A DNA stretch of 64,000 bases from Aromatoleum toluclasticum ATCC 700605 (GCF_000378245.1 NZ_KB899499.1:124001-188000), one strand, 5' to 3'; shown: positions 42,850 through 56,665, counted from the stretch's first letter. The notes: generated by a model from the letters alone, not told the origin. Program-made: numbers and translations.

Positions 42850-43572
42850 ATGGCGCGCGTCAATTGCTCGTGCGGCGGCGAGAACGAACGGTGTTTCAAG
42901 TGCGACGGGCGCGGGTACTACGACGACCGCGACGACCGTGCTCCGTTGACGGAGCTTAGCCCCGGCGCCGGTCCCAGTTTCTACGTGGACGCCGCGCAGC
43001 GGCCGGCTCGTAGTCGCGCGAAGGCGAAGAGAGCGAAGAAGCAGCGCGTTCGCGAAGCAGCTACCGCCACCTCTGGGAGGCTGACTGCACCTGTTCGTCC
43101 GACACCGGCGCAATCTAACGATATCGTCGAGACAGTCATTGACTCGGGCGGCGACAAAGTGACCTGCTGCTACCCTCGCGGCCGCTATCGCGACGCCCAA
43201 GTACCGCGTGCGGTGTCGCTGATACTCGAGCGGGTGCGCAAGTACGCGCCGCGGGGACCTAATCTCAAGTTTCGACATCAGTACCAGATTCGACGAGTGA
43301 CGCTGCGAGGCGACTTGGTGGCCACCATCGAGCTGCACAATCGGCTGACCAGTCGTACTGTTCGGGCGCATACGGATGCACAGGGCTTTGTGCGATTCGA
43401 GCGCCAACCCGCAGAGTTCCTTGGTGCGCCCCGGAAGACCGACTGGGCGCGGGAATCACCGACGAGTTCGTGGGCTCAGGAGCGGCAGCACGACGCTACG
43501 CGTGACTACTGGCGAATACGCGACCATGGCCAGTTCGAGTCACACCCGTCCCACGACGACTACGACGACTGA
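42850..43572 (+). CDS. Hypothetical protein with N-terminal zinc motif (240 aa)
   Basis: A protein beginning with a Cys-rich motif (CSCGGENERCFKCDGRGYY) that resembles half of a DnaJ-type zinc finger. A basic Ala/Lys/Arg linker follows, then a folded part (LKFRHQYQIRRVTLRGDL, IELHNRLTSRTV) and a Trp/His-rich acidic tail. GACGGAGGCGG precedes the ATG. It is the last gene before the right end array. Function unknown; nucleic-acid binding is plausible from the motif. Confidence 0.65.
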   Translation: MARVNCSCGGENERCFKCDGRGYYDDRDDRAPLTELSPGAGPSFYVDAAQRPARSRAKAKRAKKQRVREAATATSGRLTAPVRPTPAQSNDIVETVIDSGGDKVTCCYPRGRYRDAQVPRAVSLILERVRKYAPRGPNLKFRHQYQIRRVTLRGDLVATIELHNRLTSRTVRAHTDAQGFVRFERQPAEFLGAPRKTDWARESPTSSWAQERQHDATRDYWRIRDHGQFESHPSHDDYDD

Positions 43573-43765
43573 CAACCTCCTTACCGTTGAGGGGGCGGTA
43601 GGTAATCCAGCATTACCACCTAATGCACGGCAAGTTGGCGCAGGTGACAAGCGCTGCGGTTCGCCGGGCCAAGTGCCCTGAACCTTGCATACGCAACGGG
43701 CACTCGAGGTCGCGGGCAAGCCTCACAAGACTTCTCGCGGGTAGAGGCACTGACATTCGCCAGGG

Positions 43766-43859
43766 GGTAACGACTATTTTCTTGGGCACTCGTTGATGAG
43801 AAGGGATGAACCACGAAAAATTCAGGACTTTATTTTTGGACGTTTGGTGACGCTTCCCC
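43766..43859 (-). repeat. Right-end array of putative TnsB sites
   Basis: Three matches to the reverse complement of the left-end repeat: GGTAACGACTATTTTC at 43,766, a GACTTTATT block at 43,826, and GGTGACGCTTCC at 43,846. A weak fourth (GTTGATGAG) at 43,792 would give ~26-28 bp spacing throughout. Within the 43,573-44,048 gap no gene is seen. Confidence 0.5.
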
Positions 43860-43989
43860 TAAGTCCTTGATTCAGCCAGCCCTCAGCATACAACTATATT
43901 CTGGCCCCCCAACTGATTCTCCGCGGCCTGCCGCGACGGAGGCACAGACGCCAGCTTCCCGCTTGCGCCGCCCCCCCTAAGCACCTTCT

Positions 43990-44013
43990 GCGCCCGCCCC
44001 CCAGAGCGGGCGC
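43990..44013. terminator. Strong GC hairpin before ribF
   Basis: Stem GCGCCCGC/GCGGGCGC with an 8-base loop. The following bases are not a clean T run, so it may be a transcription barrier at the edge of core DNA, or part of a leader. Confidence 0.4.
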
Positions 44014-44021
44014 GTTGTCGT

Positions 44022-44027
44022 TATAAT
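44022..44027 (+). promoter_or_regulatory. -10 box of the ribF-ileS-lspA operon
   Basis: A perfect TATAAT 21 bp before the ribF ATG, in an otherwise GC-rich setting. The -35 region overlaps the preceding hairpin and is weak. The short leader ends in CTTTTTTCAGGCGG. Confidence 0.5.
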
Positions 44028-44048
44028 TACGGCTTTTTTCAGGCGGTT

Positions 44049-44996
44049 ATGCAGGTTTTTCGCGGGATTCCCGGGCACGCCGCACAACCTTCGGTGCTCA
44101 CCATCGGCAACTTCGACGGCGTGCATCGCGGCCACCAGGCACTGCTCCAGTTGCTCATCGACACCGCACGCACAATGTCGCTGCCCGCGGTGGTGATGAC
44201 GTTCGAGCCCCATCCGCGCGAATACTTCTCGCCGGACGACGCCCCCGCCCGTCTCGCATCGCTGCGTGAAAAGCTGCTGCTCCTCGCCTCTGCCGGGGTC
44301 GACCGCGTCCATGTCTGCCGATTCGACGCCCGCTTCGCCGCCGTGACGGCCGACCAGTTCATCGACGACATTCTCGTGCGCGGGCTGGGCGTGCGCCATC
44401 TCATCATCGGCGACGACTTCCGCTTCGGCGCGCGCCGCCAGGGCGACTTCGCACTGCTCGAGACGCGCGGCGCCCGGCTGGGTTTCGCCGTCGAGGCGAT
44501 GCACACGCTGGACGTCGCCGGCGAACGCGCCTCCAGCTCGGCCGTGCGCGAGGCGCTGGCAGAAGGGGATCTCGCCCACGCCGCGCACCTGCTCGGACGC
44601 CCCTACAGCATCGCGGGGCGCGTGATCCGCGGCGACCAGATCGGCCGCAAGCTCGGCTTCCCGACCGCCAACATCCAGATGAAGCACCGTCGCCCCGCGC
44701 TGTCCGGGGTCTTCGCGGTGAGCGTCGAAGGCCTCGGCGAGAAGCCGGTCGCCGGCGTCGCCAACATCGGCGTGCGGCCGTCCGTGACCAGTGCCGGGAA
44801 ACCCACACTCGAAGTGCACCTCTTCGACTGGAACCGCGACTGCTACGACGCCCACCTGCGCGTGCATTTCCTCAACAAGCTGCGCGACGAGATGAAGTTC
44901 CCTTCCCTCGACGCCCTCAAGGCCCGGATTGCCCAGGATGCGGATGACGCCCGCACCTGGTTCGCCGACAACCCCTCTGTCCTCGATCGCCGCTGA
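44049..44996 (+). CDS. ribF: Bifunctional riboflavin kinase / FAD synthetase
   Basis: A 315-aa enzyme that makes FMN from riboflavin and FAD from FMN. The N-terminal nucleotidyltransferase has [17 protein letters not shown] and [11 protein letters not shown]. The C-terminal riboflavin-kinase domain shows [30 protein letters not shown] sequence near residue 180-205 and GVANIGVRP. Size is normal. First gene of the ribF-ileS-lspA-fkpB-ispH cluster; 23 bp before ileS. In many relatives murJ lies upstream, but here the accessory region does. Confidence 0.95.
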   Translation: MQVFRGIPGHAAQPSVLTIGNFDGVHRGHQALLQLLIDTARTMSLPAVVMTFEPHPREYFSPDDAPARLASLREKLLLLASAGVDRVHVCRFDARFAAVTADQFIDDILVRGLGVRHLIIGDDFRFGARRQGDFALLETRGARLGFAVEAMHTLDVAGERASSSAVREALAEGDLAHAAHLLGRPYSIAGRVIRGDQIGRKLGFPTANIQMKHRRPALSGVFAVSVEGLGEKPVAGVANIGVRPSVTSAGKPTLEVHLFDWNRDCYDAHLRVHFLNKLRDEMKFPSLDALKARIAQDADDARTWFADNPSVLDRR

Positions 44997-45019
44997 TCGA
45001 CCTGACGCCGGAACCCAAC

Positions 45020-47839
45020 ATGGCTGACTACCGCAAGACGCTCAACCTGCCCGACACCCCCTTCCCGATGCGCGGCGACCTCGCCAAGCGCGAGCCGGGC
45101 TGGATCGCCGCATGGCAGCAGCAGAAGCTCTACCAGAAGATCCGCAAGGCCGCGGCCGGCCGGCCCAAGTTCGTCCTGCACGACGGCCCCCCGTACGCGA
45201 ACGGCGACATCCACATCGGCCACGCGGTGAACAAGATCCTCAAGGACATCATCGTCCGCTCCAAGACCATGGCGGGCTTCGATGCGCCCTACGTGCCGGG
45301 CTGGGACTGCCACGGCCTGCCGATCGAGCACCAGATCGAGAAGCAGCACGGCAAGCACCTGCCGGCCGACCGCGCGCGCGAACTGTGCCGCGAGTATGCG
45401 GGCGAGCAGATTGAACGGCAGAAGAAGGACTTCATCCGCCTCGGCGTGCTCGGCGACTGGGACCACCCCTACCGCACGATGCAGTTCTCCAACGAGGCCG
45501 ACGAGATCCGCGCGCTCGGCGAGATGTATCGCAAGGGTTTCCTGTTCAAGGGCCTGAAGCCGGTGAACTGGTGCTTCGATTGCGGCTCGGCGCTCGCCGA
45601 GGCAGAAGTCGAATACCAGGACAAGAAATCCCCGGCGATCGACGTCGGCTTCCCCGTCACCGACGCCGACCGGTCGAAACTCGCGCACGCCTTCGGCCTC
45701 GACGCCCTGCCCGAGCAGCCCGTGTACATCGTGATCTGGACCACGACGCCGTGGACGATTCCGTCGAACCAGGCGCTCAACGTGCATCCCGAACTGATGT
45801 ACGAGCTGGTCGAAACCCCCAAGGGCCTAGTGATCCTCGCCGCCGAACTGCGCGCATCCGCCCTCGAACGCTACCAGCTCGAAGGCCGCGTGCTCGCTGC
45901 CGCGCGTGGCGTCGCGCTCGACCGCATCCAGTTCCGCCACCCCTTCTACGACCGCGTCTCGCCGGTATTCCTCGGCGACTACGTCGCGGCCGACGCCGGT
46001 ACCGGCATCGTGCATAGCGCGCCGGCCTACGGCCTGGACGACTTCCAGTCGTGCATGCGCTACGGCATGCGCAACGATGACATCCTCAACCCGGTGCAGG
46101 GCGACGGCGTGTTCCATGAAAGCCTGCCCTTCTTCGGCGGCCTGTCGGTGTGGGACGCCAACCCGAAGATCGTCGAGAAGCTCGCCGAGGTCGGCAACCT
46201 GTTCGCGTCCGGCAACATCACGCACAGCTACATGCACTGCTGGCGCCACAAGACGCCCGTGATCTACCGTGCGACGACGCAATGGTTCGTCGGCATGGAC
46301 CGCCTCCCCGGCCGCGACGCCGTCGAGCCGGGCGCACCGACCCTGCGCGAACTGGCGCTCAAGGCAATCGACGAGACCCAGTTCTTCCCGTCCTGGGGCA
46401 AGGCACGCCTGCACTCGATGATCGCCAACCGTCCTGACTGGTGCGTGTCGCGCCAACGCAACTGGGGCGTGCCGATCACGTTGTTCCTCGACAAGGAAAC
46501 CGGCGAGCCGCATCCGCGCAGCCTGGAACTGCTCGAAGAAGTCGCCAAGCGCGTCGAGAAGGAAGGCATCGACGCCTGGTTCAAGCTCGACGCCGCCGAA
46601 CTCCTCGGCGCCGAAGCCGCGCAGTACGACAAGATGCGCGACACCCTCGACGTCTGGTTCGACTCCGGCACGACCCACTGGACGGTACTGCGCGGCTCGC
46701 ACGCCGACGACAGCCGCTGGCCCGCCGACCTCTACCTCGAAGGCTCGGACCAGCACCGCGGCTGGTTCCACTCGTCGCTGCTCACCGGCTGCGCGATCGA
46801 CGGCCGCGCGCCGTACGACGGTCTGCTGACCCACGGCTTCGTCGTCGACGGCCAGGGCAAGAAGATGTCGAAGTCCAAGGGCAACGTCGTCGCCCCGCAG
46901 GAAGTGTCCGACAAGCTCGGCGCCGAGATCCTGCGCCTGTGGGTCGCCGCGACGGACTACTCGGGCGAGCTGACGATCTCGAAGGAGATCCTCGACCGCG
47001 TCGTCGAAGTCTATCGCCGCCTGCGCAACACGCTACGCTTTCTGCTCGCGAACACCGCCGACTTCGACATCGCCAGGGATGGCGTGCCGGTCGAACAGTG
47101 GCTCGACATCGACCACTACGCCCTCGCGCTGACACAGCGCCTGCAGGAGCAGGTCACCGGCGACTACTCGCGCTACGAATTCCACAAGATCGTCCAGGCG
47201 CTGCAGAACTTCGCCGCGGAAGACCTCGGCGCGTTCTACCTCGACATCCTCAAGGACCGCCTGTACACGACCCAGGCGAATTCGCGCGCGCGCCGCGCGG
47301 CGCAGACCGCGCTGTGGCACATCACGCAGGCCATCACCCGCATGATGGCGCCCATCCTCACCTTCACCGCCGAGGAGATCTGGCAGCTCGTCGGCCAGGA
47401 CGCGGACGACAGCGTCATGCTGCACACCTGGCACGAGCTGCCCGCGCTCGCAGACAGCGAAGCGCTGGTCGCCCGCTGGACGCTGATCCGCGAGGAGCGC
47501 GCGAAGGTGCAGAAGGTTCTCGAAGGCCTGCGCACCGAAAGCAGGATCGGCTCCTCGCTGCAGGCCGAGGTCGTCGTGCGTGCGAGCGGCGCGAAGCACG
47601 ACGCGCTGGCGAGCCTCGGCGACGACCTGCGCTTCGTGCTGATCACCTCGCGCGCAGAACTCATACGCGCCGCCGACGAGGCGACCGAGGGCGTCGACGC
47701 GGGCTCTTCGGCGCACGTCAAGTGCGGCCGTTGCTGGCACTTCCGCGAGGACGTCGGCAGCCACGCCGATCACCCCGAACTGTGCGGCCGCTGCCACGAC
47801 AACCTTTTCGGCGCCGGGGAAACGCGCGTCCATGCGTGA
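45020..47839 (+). CDS. ileS: Isoleucyl-tRNA synthetase
   Basis: A 939-aa class I synthetase that charges tRNA-Ile, with an editing domain. Signatures: [15 protein letters not shown] (HIGH), the CP1 editing domain near residues 200-400 ([19 protein letters not shown]), KMSKSKGN near 615, and a C-terminal zinc site (CGRCWHF...CGRC). Length matches the bacterial form. The last bases overlap the lspA start, as usual in this operon. Confidence 0.97.
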   Translation: MADYRKTLNLPDTPFPMRGDLAKREPGWIAAWQQQKLYQKIRKAAAGRPKFVLHDGPPYANGDIHIGHAVNKILKDIIVRSKTMAGFDAPYVPGWDCHGLPIEHQIEKQHGKHLPADRARELCREYAGEQIERQKKDFIRLGVLGDWDHPYRTMQFSNEADEIRALGEMYRKGFLFKGLKPVNWCFDCGSALAEAEVEYQDKKSPAIDVGFPVTDADRSKLAHAFGLDALPEQPVYIVIWTTTPWTIPSNQALNVHPELMYELVETPKGLVILAAELRASALERYQLEGRVLAAARGVALDRIQFRHPFYDRVSPVFLGDYVAADAGTGIVHSAPAYGLDDFQSCMRYGMRNDDILNPVQGDGVFHESLPFFGGLSVWDANPKIVEKLAEVGNLFASGNITHSYMHCWRHKTPVIYRATTQWFVGMDRLPGRDAVEPGAPTLRELALKAIDETQFFPSWGKARLHSMIANRPDWCVSRQRNWGVPITLFLDKETGEPHPRSLELLEEVAKRVEKEGIDAWFKLDAAELLGAEAAQYDKMRDTLDVWFDSGTTHWTVLRGSHADDSRWPADLYLEGSDQHRGWFHSSLLTGCAIDGRAPYDGLLTHGFVVDGQGKKMSKSKGNVVAPQEVSDKLGAEILRLWVAATDYSGELTISKEILDRVVEVYRRLRNTLRFLLANTADFDIARDGVPVEQWLDIDHYALALTQRLQEQVTGDYSRYEFHKIVQALQNFAAEDLGAFYLDILKDRLYTTQANSRARRAAQTALWHITQAITRMMAPILTFTAEEIWQLVGQDADDSVMLHTWHELPALADSEALVARWTLIREERAKVQKVLEGLRTESRIGSSLQAEVVVRASGAKHDALASLGDDLRFVLITSRAELIRAADEATEGVDAGSSAHVKCGRCWHFREDVGSHADHPELCGRCHDNLFGAGETRVHA

Positions 47840-48365
47840 TTCCGCCGCAGCCCCGCAAGCGGCGCTGACGCGCCGCTTCTTCGGCTGGCTCGAACTCGCG
47901 GCGCTGGTGATCGGCCTGGACCAGCTGACGAAATGGCTCGTGCTGTCCAGGTTCGAGTTTGGCGAAGCCGTGCCGGTCACGGACTTTTTCCAGCTCGTGC
48001 TGGTCTACAACCCGGGCGCGGCGTTCAGCTTTCTCGCCGACCACTCGGGCTGGCAGCGCTGGTTCTTCGTGATCCTCGCCCTGGGCGTCTGCGGCTGGCT
48101 CCTCGCGCTGCTGCGCCAGCACCAGCGCGAAACGCTCCTGCCGCTCGCCTTCAGCCTGCTGATCGGCGGCGCGCTGGGCAACGTGATCGACCGCCTCGTA
48201 CATGGCGCCGTCGTCGATTTCCTCTATTTCCACATCGGTCGCTACGGCTGGCCGGCCTTCAATCTTGCTGACTCGGCGATTACCGTCGGCGTCGCCCTGA
48301 TGCTGTGGGCACAGTTCCGCGCCCCCCGCGACATCAGCAACACCACTCCGGAGAACCCCTCGTGA
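47832..48365 (+). CDS. lspA: Lipoprotein signal peptidase II
   Basis: A 177-aa inner-membrane aspartyl protease that removes lipoprotein signal peptides. Four hydrophobic segments are visible. The catalytic Asp residues lie in [10 protein letters not shown] and [19 protein letters not shown] is the conserved loop. It overlaps ileS by 8 bp and its TGA overlaps the fkpB GTG, so the three are translationally coupled. Confidence 0.96.
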   Translation: MRDSAAAPQAALTRRFFGWLELAALVIGLDQLTKWLVLSRFEFGEAVPVTDFFQLVLVYNPGAAFSFLADHSGWQRWFFVILALGVCGWLLALLRQHQRETLLPLAFSLLIGGALGNVIDRLVHGAVVDFLYFHIGRYGWPAFNLADSAITVGVALMLWAQFRAPRDISNTTPENPS

Positions 48366-48790
48366 CGCAGACCGTCCAACCGAACAGCCTCGTAACGCTG
48401 CACTACTGCATCGCGCTCGAAAACGGCCAGCCGCTCATCAGCACCTTTGAGGGGACGCCCGCAACGCTGCAACTCGGCGCCGGCGAACTGCTGCCCACCC
48501 TCGAGCGCCTGCTCACCGGCCTGACTGTCGGCACCCGCCAGCAGTTCACGCTGGCGCCCGAGGAAGCCTTCGGCCCGCACAACCCCGAGCTGATCGAGCA
48601 TGTGAAGCGCGAACACATGCCGGAAGGGGAGATCGAACCGATGACGATCATGGAATTCGGCGCGCCCGACGGCAACCGTTACTCGGGTCTCGTGCGCGAA
48701 ATCGACGACGTCCGCGCGATCGTCGACTTCAACCACCCGCTCGCCGGCAAGACCATCCGCTTCGAGGTGGACATCATCGGCGTTCTCTGA
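48362..48790 (+). CDS. fkpB: FKBP-type peptidyl-prolyl isomerase FkpB (SlpA)
   Basis: A 142-aa SlyD-like isomerase: [37 protein letters not shown] and the insert-in-flap region to [12 protein letters not shown]. Start is GTG at 48,362 overlapping the lspA stop (GTGA). The longer open frame upstream runs inside lspA and is ignored. It lacks the His-rich tail of SlyD. Its place before ispH is conserved in proteobacteria. Confidence 0.93.
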   Translation: MTQTVQPNSLVTLHYCIALENGQPLISTFEGTPATLQLGAGELLPTLERLLTGLTVGTRQQFTLAPEEAFGPHNPELIEHVKREHMPEGEIEPMTIMEFGAPDGNRYSGLVREIDDVRAIVDFNHPLAGKTIRFEVDIIGVL

Positions 48791-48828
48791 GGCCCCCAGG
48801 CGCTCCCGACCCCGACACAGAGACCATA

Positions 48829-49767
48829 ATGAAAGACCCTGAAATCCTGCTCGCCAACCCGCGCGGCTTCTGTGCCGGCGTGGAACGGGCGATCGAAATC
48901 GTCGAACGCGCGCTGGAACGCTTCGGCGCACCGATCTACGTGCGCCACGAAGTCGTGCACAACAAGTTCGTCGTCGACGGCCTGCGCGCCAAAGGCGCCG
49001 TGTTCGTCGAAGACCTCGACGAGGTTCCGCCGGGCAACACCGTCATCTTCAGCGCCCACGGCGTGCCCCAGGCGGTGCGCGCCGAAGCCGAGCAGCGCGG
49101 CCTGCGCGTGTTCGACGCCACCTGCCCGCTGGTGACCAAGGTGCACATCGAAGTCGCCCGGATGCGCGAACAGGGCCGCGAGATCGTCATGATCGGGCAC
49201 AAGGGCCACCCCGAGGTCGAAGGCACGATGGGCCAGGTCAAGGACGGCATCCATCTCGTCGAAAAGGTCGACGACGTCGCGACCCTGCAGGTTGCCGACC
49301 CGGAAAAACTCGCCTACGTCACCCAGACCACCCTCTCGGTGGACGACGCGACGACCCTCGTCACGGCCCTGCGCGAACGCTTCCCCGCCATCGTCGGACC
49401 AAAGAAGGACGACATCTGCTACGCGACGCAGAACCGGCAGGACGCCGTCAAGTTCATGGCACCGCGCGTCGACATCGTCTTCGTCGTCGGCTCGCGCAAC
49501 AGCTCGAATTCCAACCGCCTGCGCGAAGTGGCCGAGCTGCTCGGCGTGCCCGCCTACCTCATCGACAACGCCGACGGCATCGACCCGGCCTGGATCGCCG
49601 ACAGGACGCGCATCGGCGTGACGGCCGGCGCATCGGCCCCGGAAGTGCTCGTCGATGCGGTCATCGAGCGCCTCAAGGCACTCGGCGGCGGCTCGGTACG
49701 GACCCTCGAAGGCGTTCCCGAGCGCGTCACCTTCCCGTTGCCCAGGGAACTGCAGACCGACGCCTGA
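48829..49767 (+). CDS. ispH: 4-hydroxy-3-methylbut-2-enyl diphosphate reductase
   Basis: A 312-aa iron-sulfur enzyme for the last step of the MEP isoprenoid pathway. The three cluster cysteines are in GFCAGV, DATCPLV and [10 protein letters not shown]; the catalytic Glu region ([11 protein letters not shown]) is intact. Normal length and start. It works with ispA and dxs located at 55.7-58.6 kb in this window. It is followed by an RND gene pair that is probably separately transcribed. Confidence 0.96.
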   Translation: MKDPEILLANPRGFCAGVERAIEIVERALERFGAPIYVRHEVVHNKFVVDGLRAKGAVFVEDLDEVPPGNTVIFSAHGVPQAVRAEAEQRGLRVFDATCPLVTKVHIEVARMREQGREIVMIGHKGHPEVEGTMGQVKDGIHLVEKVDDVATLQVADPEKLAYVTQTTLSVDDATTLVTALRERFPAIVGPKKDDICYATQNRQDAVKFMAPRVDIVFVVGSRNSSNSNRLREVAELLGVPAYLIDNADGIDPAWIADRTRIGVTAGASAPEVLVDAVIERLKALGGGSVRTLEGVPERVTFPLPRELQTDA

Positions 49768-49960
49768 GCGCGCGGGGCAACACGCGCGCGGCCGGGGCCG
49801 TGCGTGTTGCCAAGCCGCGCGCAAGCAGGCTAAATATGCCGTCGTCGAGCGCCGTACGCCGGAAAGTCCGGCCTGCGCTCCCCTCCGTACGCCGGTGCTG
49901 TCCTGCGCGTGCCCAACTCGAGGACCGGAGCGATCCAGCCCCCCGGGAGTCCCTGCCGCA

Positions 49961-51100
49961 ATGAACCGCAAACCTTCCTGCTGCGCCTGGGCGCTCCTGT
50001 CTGCCGCTGCCCTCACCCTGCTCGGCGCATGCAGCGCACCGACTGCCGACGCCCCGCCGGCGGGCCGTCCGGCCACGCCCGCGCGGCCCGCCCTGACGGT
50101 ACGGGCGGCGACGCCGCAGCCGGTCGCATGGAGCAGGACGATTCCCGCGACAGGCAACGTCGCCGCGTGGCAGGAAACCATCGTCGGCAGCGAGATCGGC
50201 GGACTGCGCATCGCCCAGGTGTTCGCGAACGTCGGCGACCGGGTGAAGAAGGGCCAGGAACTGGTGACCCTCGACGACGCCGTCGTGCAGGCCGACCTTG
50301 CCCAGGTCCGCGCACAGTTGCAGGAAGCCCGGGCCATGCACGCCGAGGCGCGCGCCAACGGTGACCGCGCGCGCCGCTTCCAGCCGACGGGCATGATGAG
50401 CGAGCAGCAGGTCACCCAGTACCTGACGGCCGAGCAGACCGCCCGATCGCGCATCGACCTCGCTGCAGCACGGGTGCAGCTCGCCGAGCTGCGCGTGCGT
50501 CAGACACGCGTCCTCGCGCCCGACGACGCGCTCATATCCGGGCGCGCCGCAACGGTCGGAACGGTGCCGCAGGCGGGCCAGGAACTCTACCGCCTGATCC
50601 TGCAGGGACGCCTTGAATGGCGCGCCGAGGTCGCAGCCGCCGACATCGGCCAGATCCGCCCCGGTGACACCGCAAGACTGACGCTGGCCGGCGGCGAGAC
50701 TGCCGCAGGCCGCGTGCGCAGCATTGCCCCCTCGATCGACCCGCAGACCCGCAACGGCATCGTCTACGTCGACCTTGCCGACAGCGCCGCAAAGGCCGGC
50801 ATGTTCGCAAACGGCGAGATCATGCCGGCGGCACAGGAAGCGCCCCGCGCGCTGAGCCTGCCGCAGACGGCGGTTCTCCTGCGCGACGGCTTCTCCTACG
50901 CCTACCGTATCGGCCCGGACGCCCACGTCACGCAGGTACGGGTGACGCCGGGCCGACGCCGCGGCGACCGGATCGAGATCCTTTCCGGAATTGCGGACGG
51001 CGAGCACTTCGTCGAGAGCGGAGCCGGTTTCCTGAGCGACGGCGACCTGGTCGAGGTCGCCGCGCCCTCTACCGCACCCGCCCCGGCACCGCAGCAGTGA
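49961..51100 (+). CDS. RND efflux membrane-fusion lipoprotein
   Basis: A 379-aa HlyD/AcrA-type adaptor. The lipobox LLGAC ends a signal peptide (cleavage before Cys24), so it is a lipoprotein anchored at the membrane. Features include the lipoyl-like half motif VGDRVKKGQELVTLDDAVV, a coiled-coil hairpin (QLQEARAMHAEARAN) and a beta-barrel part (GDTARLTLAGGET). The open frame reaches back to 49,655 but overlaps ispH; the ATG at 49,961 gives the lipobox its correct position. It is followed by the pump gene 10 bp later. Confidence 0.92.
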   Translation: MNRKPSCCAWALLSAAALTLLGACSAPTADAPPAGRPATPARPALTVRAATPQPVAWSRTIPATGNVAAWQETIVGSEIGGLRIAQVFANVGDRVKKGQELVTLDDAVVQADLAQVRAQLQEARAMHAEARANGDRARRFQPTGMMSEQQVTQYLTAEQTARSRIDLAAARVQLAELRVRQTRVLAPDDALISGRAATVGTVPQAGQELYRLILQGRLEWRAEVAAADIGQIRPGDTARLTLAGGETAAGRVRSIAPSIDPQTRNGIVYVDLADSAAKAGMFANGEIMPAAQEAPRALSLPQTAVLLRDGFSYAYRIGPDAHVTQVRVTPGRRRGDRIEILSGIADGEHFVESGAGFLSDGDLVEVAAPSTAPAPAPQQ

Positions 51101-51110
51101 GACGCCCACA

Positions 51111-54215
<3,105 letters not shown>

Positions 54216-54220
54216 ACGCG

Positions 54221-54248
54221 AAAAAAAGGGCCGCCCGCGGGCGACCCT
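54221..54248 (-). terminator. Terminator for the Rieske gene
   Basis: A 10-bp stem (AGGGCCGCCC/GGGCGACCCT, one mismatch) preceded on the plus strand by seven A, which is a T run on the minus strand. It ends the Rieske gene and may also slow RND transcription. Confidence 0.75.
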
Positions 54249-54295
54249 AGTCCGATGCTCGTCGAAGGTGCGTCGAGGTACCCTCGATGCGCCAC

Positions 54296-55414
54296 CTAGC
54301 GGGGATGATCCCCCATGATGCGGCGATAGAACTCGTGGAAATGCTGCATCCCGTCCTCGTACGGCGACTGGTAGGGGCCGACCTCGTTGCGCCCCTCCTG
54401 CAGCAGCGCCCGGCGGCCGCGATCCATGCGCTCGCCGATCACGTCGTCCTCGATCGCCGTCTCCATGTAGGCGGCCTGCTCCGCCTCGACGAACTCGCGC
54501 TCGAACTCGACGATGTCCTCCGGATAATAGAACTCGACGACGTTGGTCGTGCGGTTCACGTCCGTCGGAATCAGCGTGCTGACGACCAGCACGTGCGGAT
54601 ACCACTCCACCATCACGTTCGGATAGTAGGTGAGCCAGATCGCTCCCTGCTCCGGTCGCTTGTCCCCGTAGTAGTCCAGCACCGCCTTGTGCCACTTCCG
54701 GTAGGTCGCGGACCCCGGCTTCGCCAGCGAGGTGATCCCCACGCGCTGCACCGAGTACCAGTCGCCGAACTGCCACGTCAGGTCGTCGCAGGTCACGAAG
54801 TTGCCCAGTCCCGGATGGAAGGGCACGACGTGGTAATCCTCGAGATAGACCTCGATGAAGGTCTTCCAGTTGTACTTGCACTCGTGGATCTCGACGCGGT
54901 CGAGCTTGTAGCCGGAGAAATCGAACTGCCCGGTCACATTCATGCCGGCGAGATCGGCCGCAGCCGAACGCGGGCCGGCAAACAGCAGGCCGTTCCAGTT
55001 CTCGAGCGCATCGCGCTTCAGGTTGAGGCAGGGATTCTCGGGAAAATGCGGCGCGCCGAGCAGCTCGCCCTTCTGATCGTAGGTCCAGCGGTGTATCGGG
55101 CACACGATGCGCTCGGTCTTGCCAGAACCTTCGAGCATGATCGCCTGACGGTGGCGGCAGATGTTCGAAAGCCGATGAACGCCGTCACCGCTGCGAAACA
55201 GAAGCTTGGAATGATCGAGCCACTCGAGCGACCGGTAGCTGCCGACCTCCGGCACCATCAACTCATGACCGACATAGCCCGGTCCGGCCTGGAACAACAG
55301 ACGTTTTTCGAGCTCGAAGATGCTTTCGTCGAAATACGCCGACACCGGCAACTGAGACACCGCCGGGGACAATTTGGCCTTGGAAGCAAGGTCGGACACC
55401 CCCGAACCTCCCAT
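54296..55414 (-). CDS. Rieske-type ring-hydroxylating oxygenase, alpha subunit
   Basis: A 372-aa enzyme. The Rieske [2Fe-2S] site reads CRHRQAIML then CPIHRWTYD (two Cys, two His, near residues 84-108). The mononuclear iron site is in FIEVYLEDYHVVPFHPG (Asp/His ligands). No beta subunit or reductase is nearby, so it is a single-component-alpha type that needs separate electron partners. The substrate is unknown; aromatic or quaternary amine compounds are typical. It is divergent from xseB and convergent with the RND pump. Confidence 0.92.
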   Translation of the reverse strand: MGGSGVSDLASKAKLSPAVSQLPVSAYFDESIFELEKRLLFQAGPGYVGHELMVPEVGSYRSLEWLDHSKLLFRSGDGVHRLSNICRHRQAIMLEGSGKTERIVCPIHRWTYDQKGELLGAPHFPENPCLNLKRDALENWNGLLFAGPRSAAADLAGMNVTGQFDFSGYKLDRVEIHECKYNWKTFIEVYLEDYHVVPFHPGLGNFVTCDDLTWQFGDWYSVQRVGITSLAKPGSATYRKWHKAVLDYYGDKRPEQGAIWLTYYPNVMVEWYPHVLVVSTLIPTDVNRTTNVVEFYYPEDIVEFEREFVEAEQAAYMETAIEDDVIGERMDRGRRALLQEGRNEVGPYQSPYEDGMQHFHEFYRRIMGDHPR

Positions 55415-55526
55415 GAAAAGTCAAGAAATTCGGAAAAACCAGCGGAGCATTTTATGCGAGAAGTAATTTGACCGCCAGTAGCGCGATCGGTAACTTTTCT
55501 TCCTTTTACGGGCCCCGCTTCGAGTC

Positions 55527-55772
55527 ATGGCAAAGACGGCAAACTCGCCGAAATCCTTCGAATCGGCCATCGCCGAACTCGAATCGATCGTGCAGGAAAT
55601 GGAAACCGGCAACATCACGCTGGAACAGGCGCTGGAGCACTACCAGCGCGGCGCCGGCCTGCTGAAATACTGCCAGGAAACCCTGCAGGCGGCCGAGCAG
55701 CGCGTACTTCAGCTCGAGAACGGCGTGCTCACGCCGCTCGACAACCCCGACGACAGGAGGAGCCCGGAGTGA
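55527..55772 (+). CDS. xseB: Exodeoxyribonuclease VII small subunit
   Basis: An 81-aa helical subunit that works with XseA to cut single-stranded DNA. It matches the family: SFESAIAELESIVQEMETG, LEQALEHYQRGAGLLKYCQ and a Leu-rich end. The TGA overlaps the ispA GTG, the usual xseB-ispA-dxs arrangement. Confidence 0.95.
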   Translation: MAKTANSPKSFESAIAELESIVQEMETGNITLEQALEHYQRGAGLLKYCQETLQAAEQRVLQLENGVLTPLDNPDDRRSPE

Positions 55773-56665
55773 GCGGGAATCATTTCGCCGCCTGGATGGA
55801 AAGCGTCCAGCACCGCACCGAAGCCGCGCTTGGCGCGATCCTCCCCGAAGCGTCCATCGCACCGCAACGCCTGCACGAGGCGATGCGCTACGCCGTCCTG
55901 GGCGGCGGCAAGCGCGTGCGTCCGCTCCTCGTCCATGCCGCCGGCGAGATCGCCGGCGCCGACCCCGAGCGCCTCGACCGCATCGCCTGTGCCGTCGAGC
56001 TCATCCATGCCTATTCCCTCGTCCATGACGACCTGCCCTGCATGGACGACGACGTCCTGCGCCGCGGCAAACCGACCGTACATGTCGAATATGACGAGGC
56101 GACCGCGCTGCTGGTAGGCGATGCGCTGCAGGCGCTCGCCTTCCAGACCATCGCCGAAGGCCGCGTAAACGACGTCCCCGCCGTGCAGCTCGAGATGGTC
56201 GCACTGCTCGGACGCGCCTCCGGGTCGCGCGGCATGGCCGGCGGCCAGGCCATCGACCTCGGCGCCGTGGGCAAGCAGCTCACGCGCGAAGAGCTCGAGT
56301 TCATGCACATCCACAAGACCGGCGCCCTGATCCGGGCCTCGGTGCTGCTCGGCGCGCAGTCCGGCGCCCCGCTCGCCCCCGACGCACTGGCGCGGCTCGA
56401 CCGCTACGGCAAGCTCGTCGGTCTGCTGTTCCAGGTCGTCGACGACATCCTCGACGCCCAGGCCGACACCGCGACGCTGGGCAAGACCGCGGGCAAGGAC
56501 GCAGACCGGAACAAGCCGACCTACGTCACCTTGCTGGGCCTGTCCGAAGCGCGCACGCTGGCCGACGTCCTGCTTGCCGACGCCCGCGACGCCATCACAT
56601 CCTTCGGTGCCGCCGCCACCAGGCTGGACGAACTGGCGAGCTTCATCGTCCACCGCCGATTCTGA
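55769..56665 (+). CDS. ispA: (2E,6E)-farnesyl diphosphate synthase
   Basis: A 298-aa prenyltransferase making farnesyl diphosphate. The first Asp-rich motif is [12 protein letters not shown]; the second is [18 protein letters not shown] is the substrate Arg/Lys region. The GTG start overlaps the xseB stop. It supplies precursors for the IspB octaprenyl synthase at 61.6-62.6 kb and other isoprenoids. dxs follows after 23 bp. Confidence 0.95.
   Translation: MSGNHFAAWMESVQHRTEAALGAILPEASIAPQRLHEAMRYAVLGGGKRVRPLLVHAAGEIAGADPERLDRIACAVELIHAYSLVHDDLPCMDDDVLRRGKPTVHVEYDEATALLVGDALQALAFQTIAEGRVNDVPAVQLEMVALLGRASGSRGMAGGQAIDLGAVGKQLTREELEFMHIHKTGALIRASVLLGAQSGAPLAPDALARLDRYGKLVGLLFQVVDDILDAQADTATLGKTAGKDADRNKPTYVTLLGLSEARTLADVLLADARDAITSFGAAATRLDELASFIVHRRF

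Larger units (their letters stand above)
350..43870. mobile_element. Large Tn7-like transposon carrying a defence island (about 43.5 kb)
   Basis: Seen: a tnsA-tnsB-tnsC-tniQ operon at 35,422-41,915. At the left edge there are three 20-bp-spaced copies of AATAAAGTCGTCACC-like sequence. At the right edge, matches to its reverse complement (GGTGACGACTTTATT) lie at 43,766, 43,820 and 43,846. Arrays of short repeats pointing inward at both ends are how TnsB-type transposases mark element ends. Everything between is accessory, and housekeeping genes resume on both sides. The exact termini and a 5-bp target duplication could not be fixed. Alternative: a smaller element starts near 35,200 and the left part is a separate island. 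Unlike Tn7, the tnsA side faces the interior and the tniQ side faces the nearer end. Confidence 0.6.
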
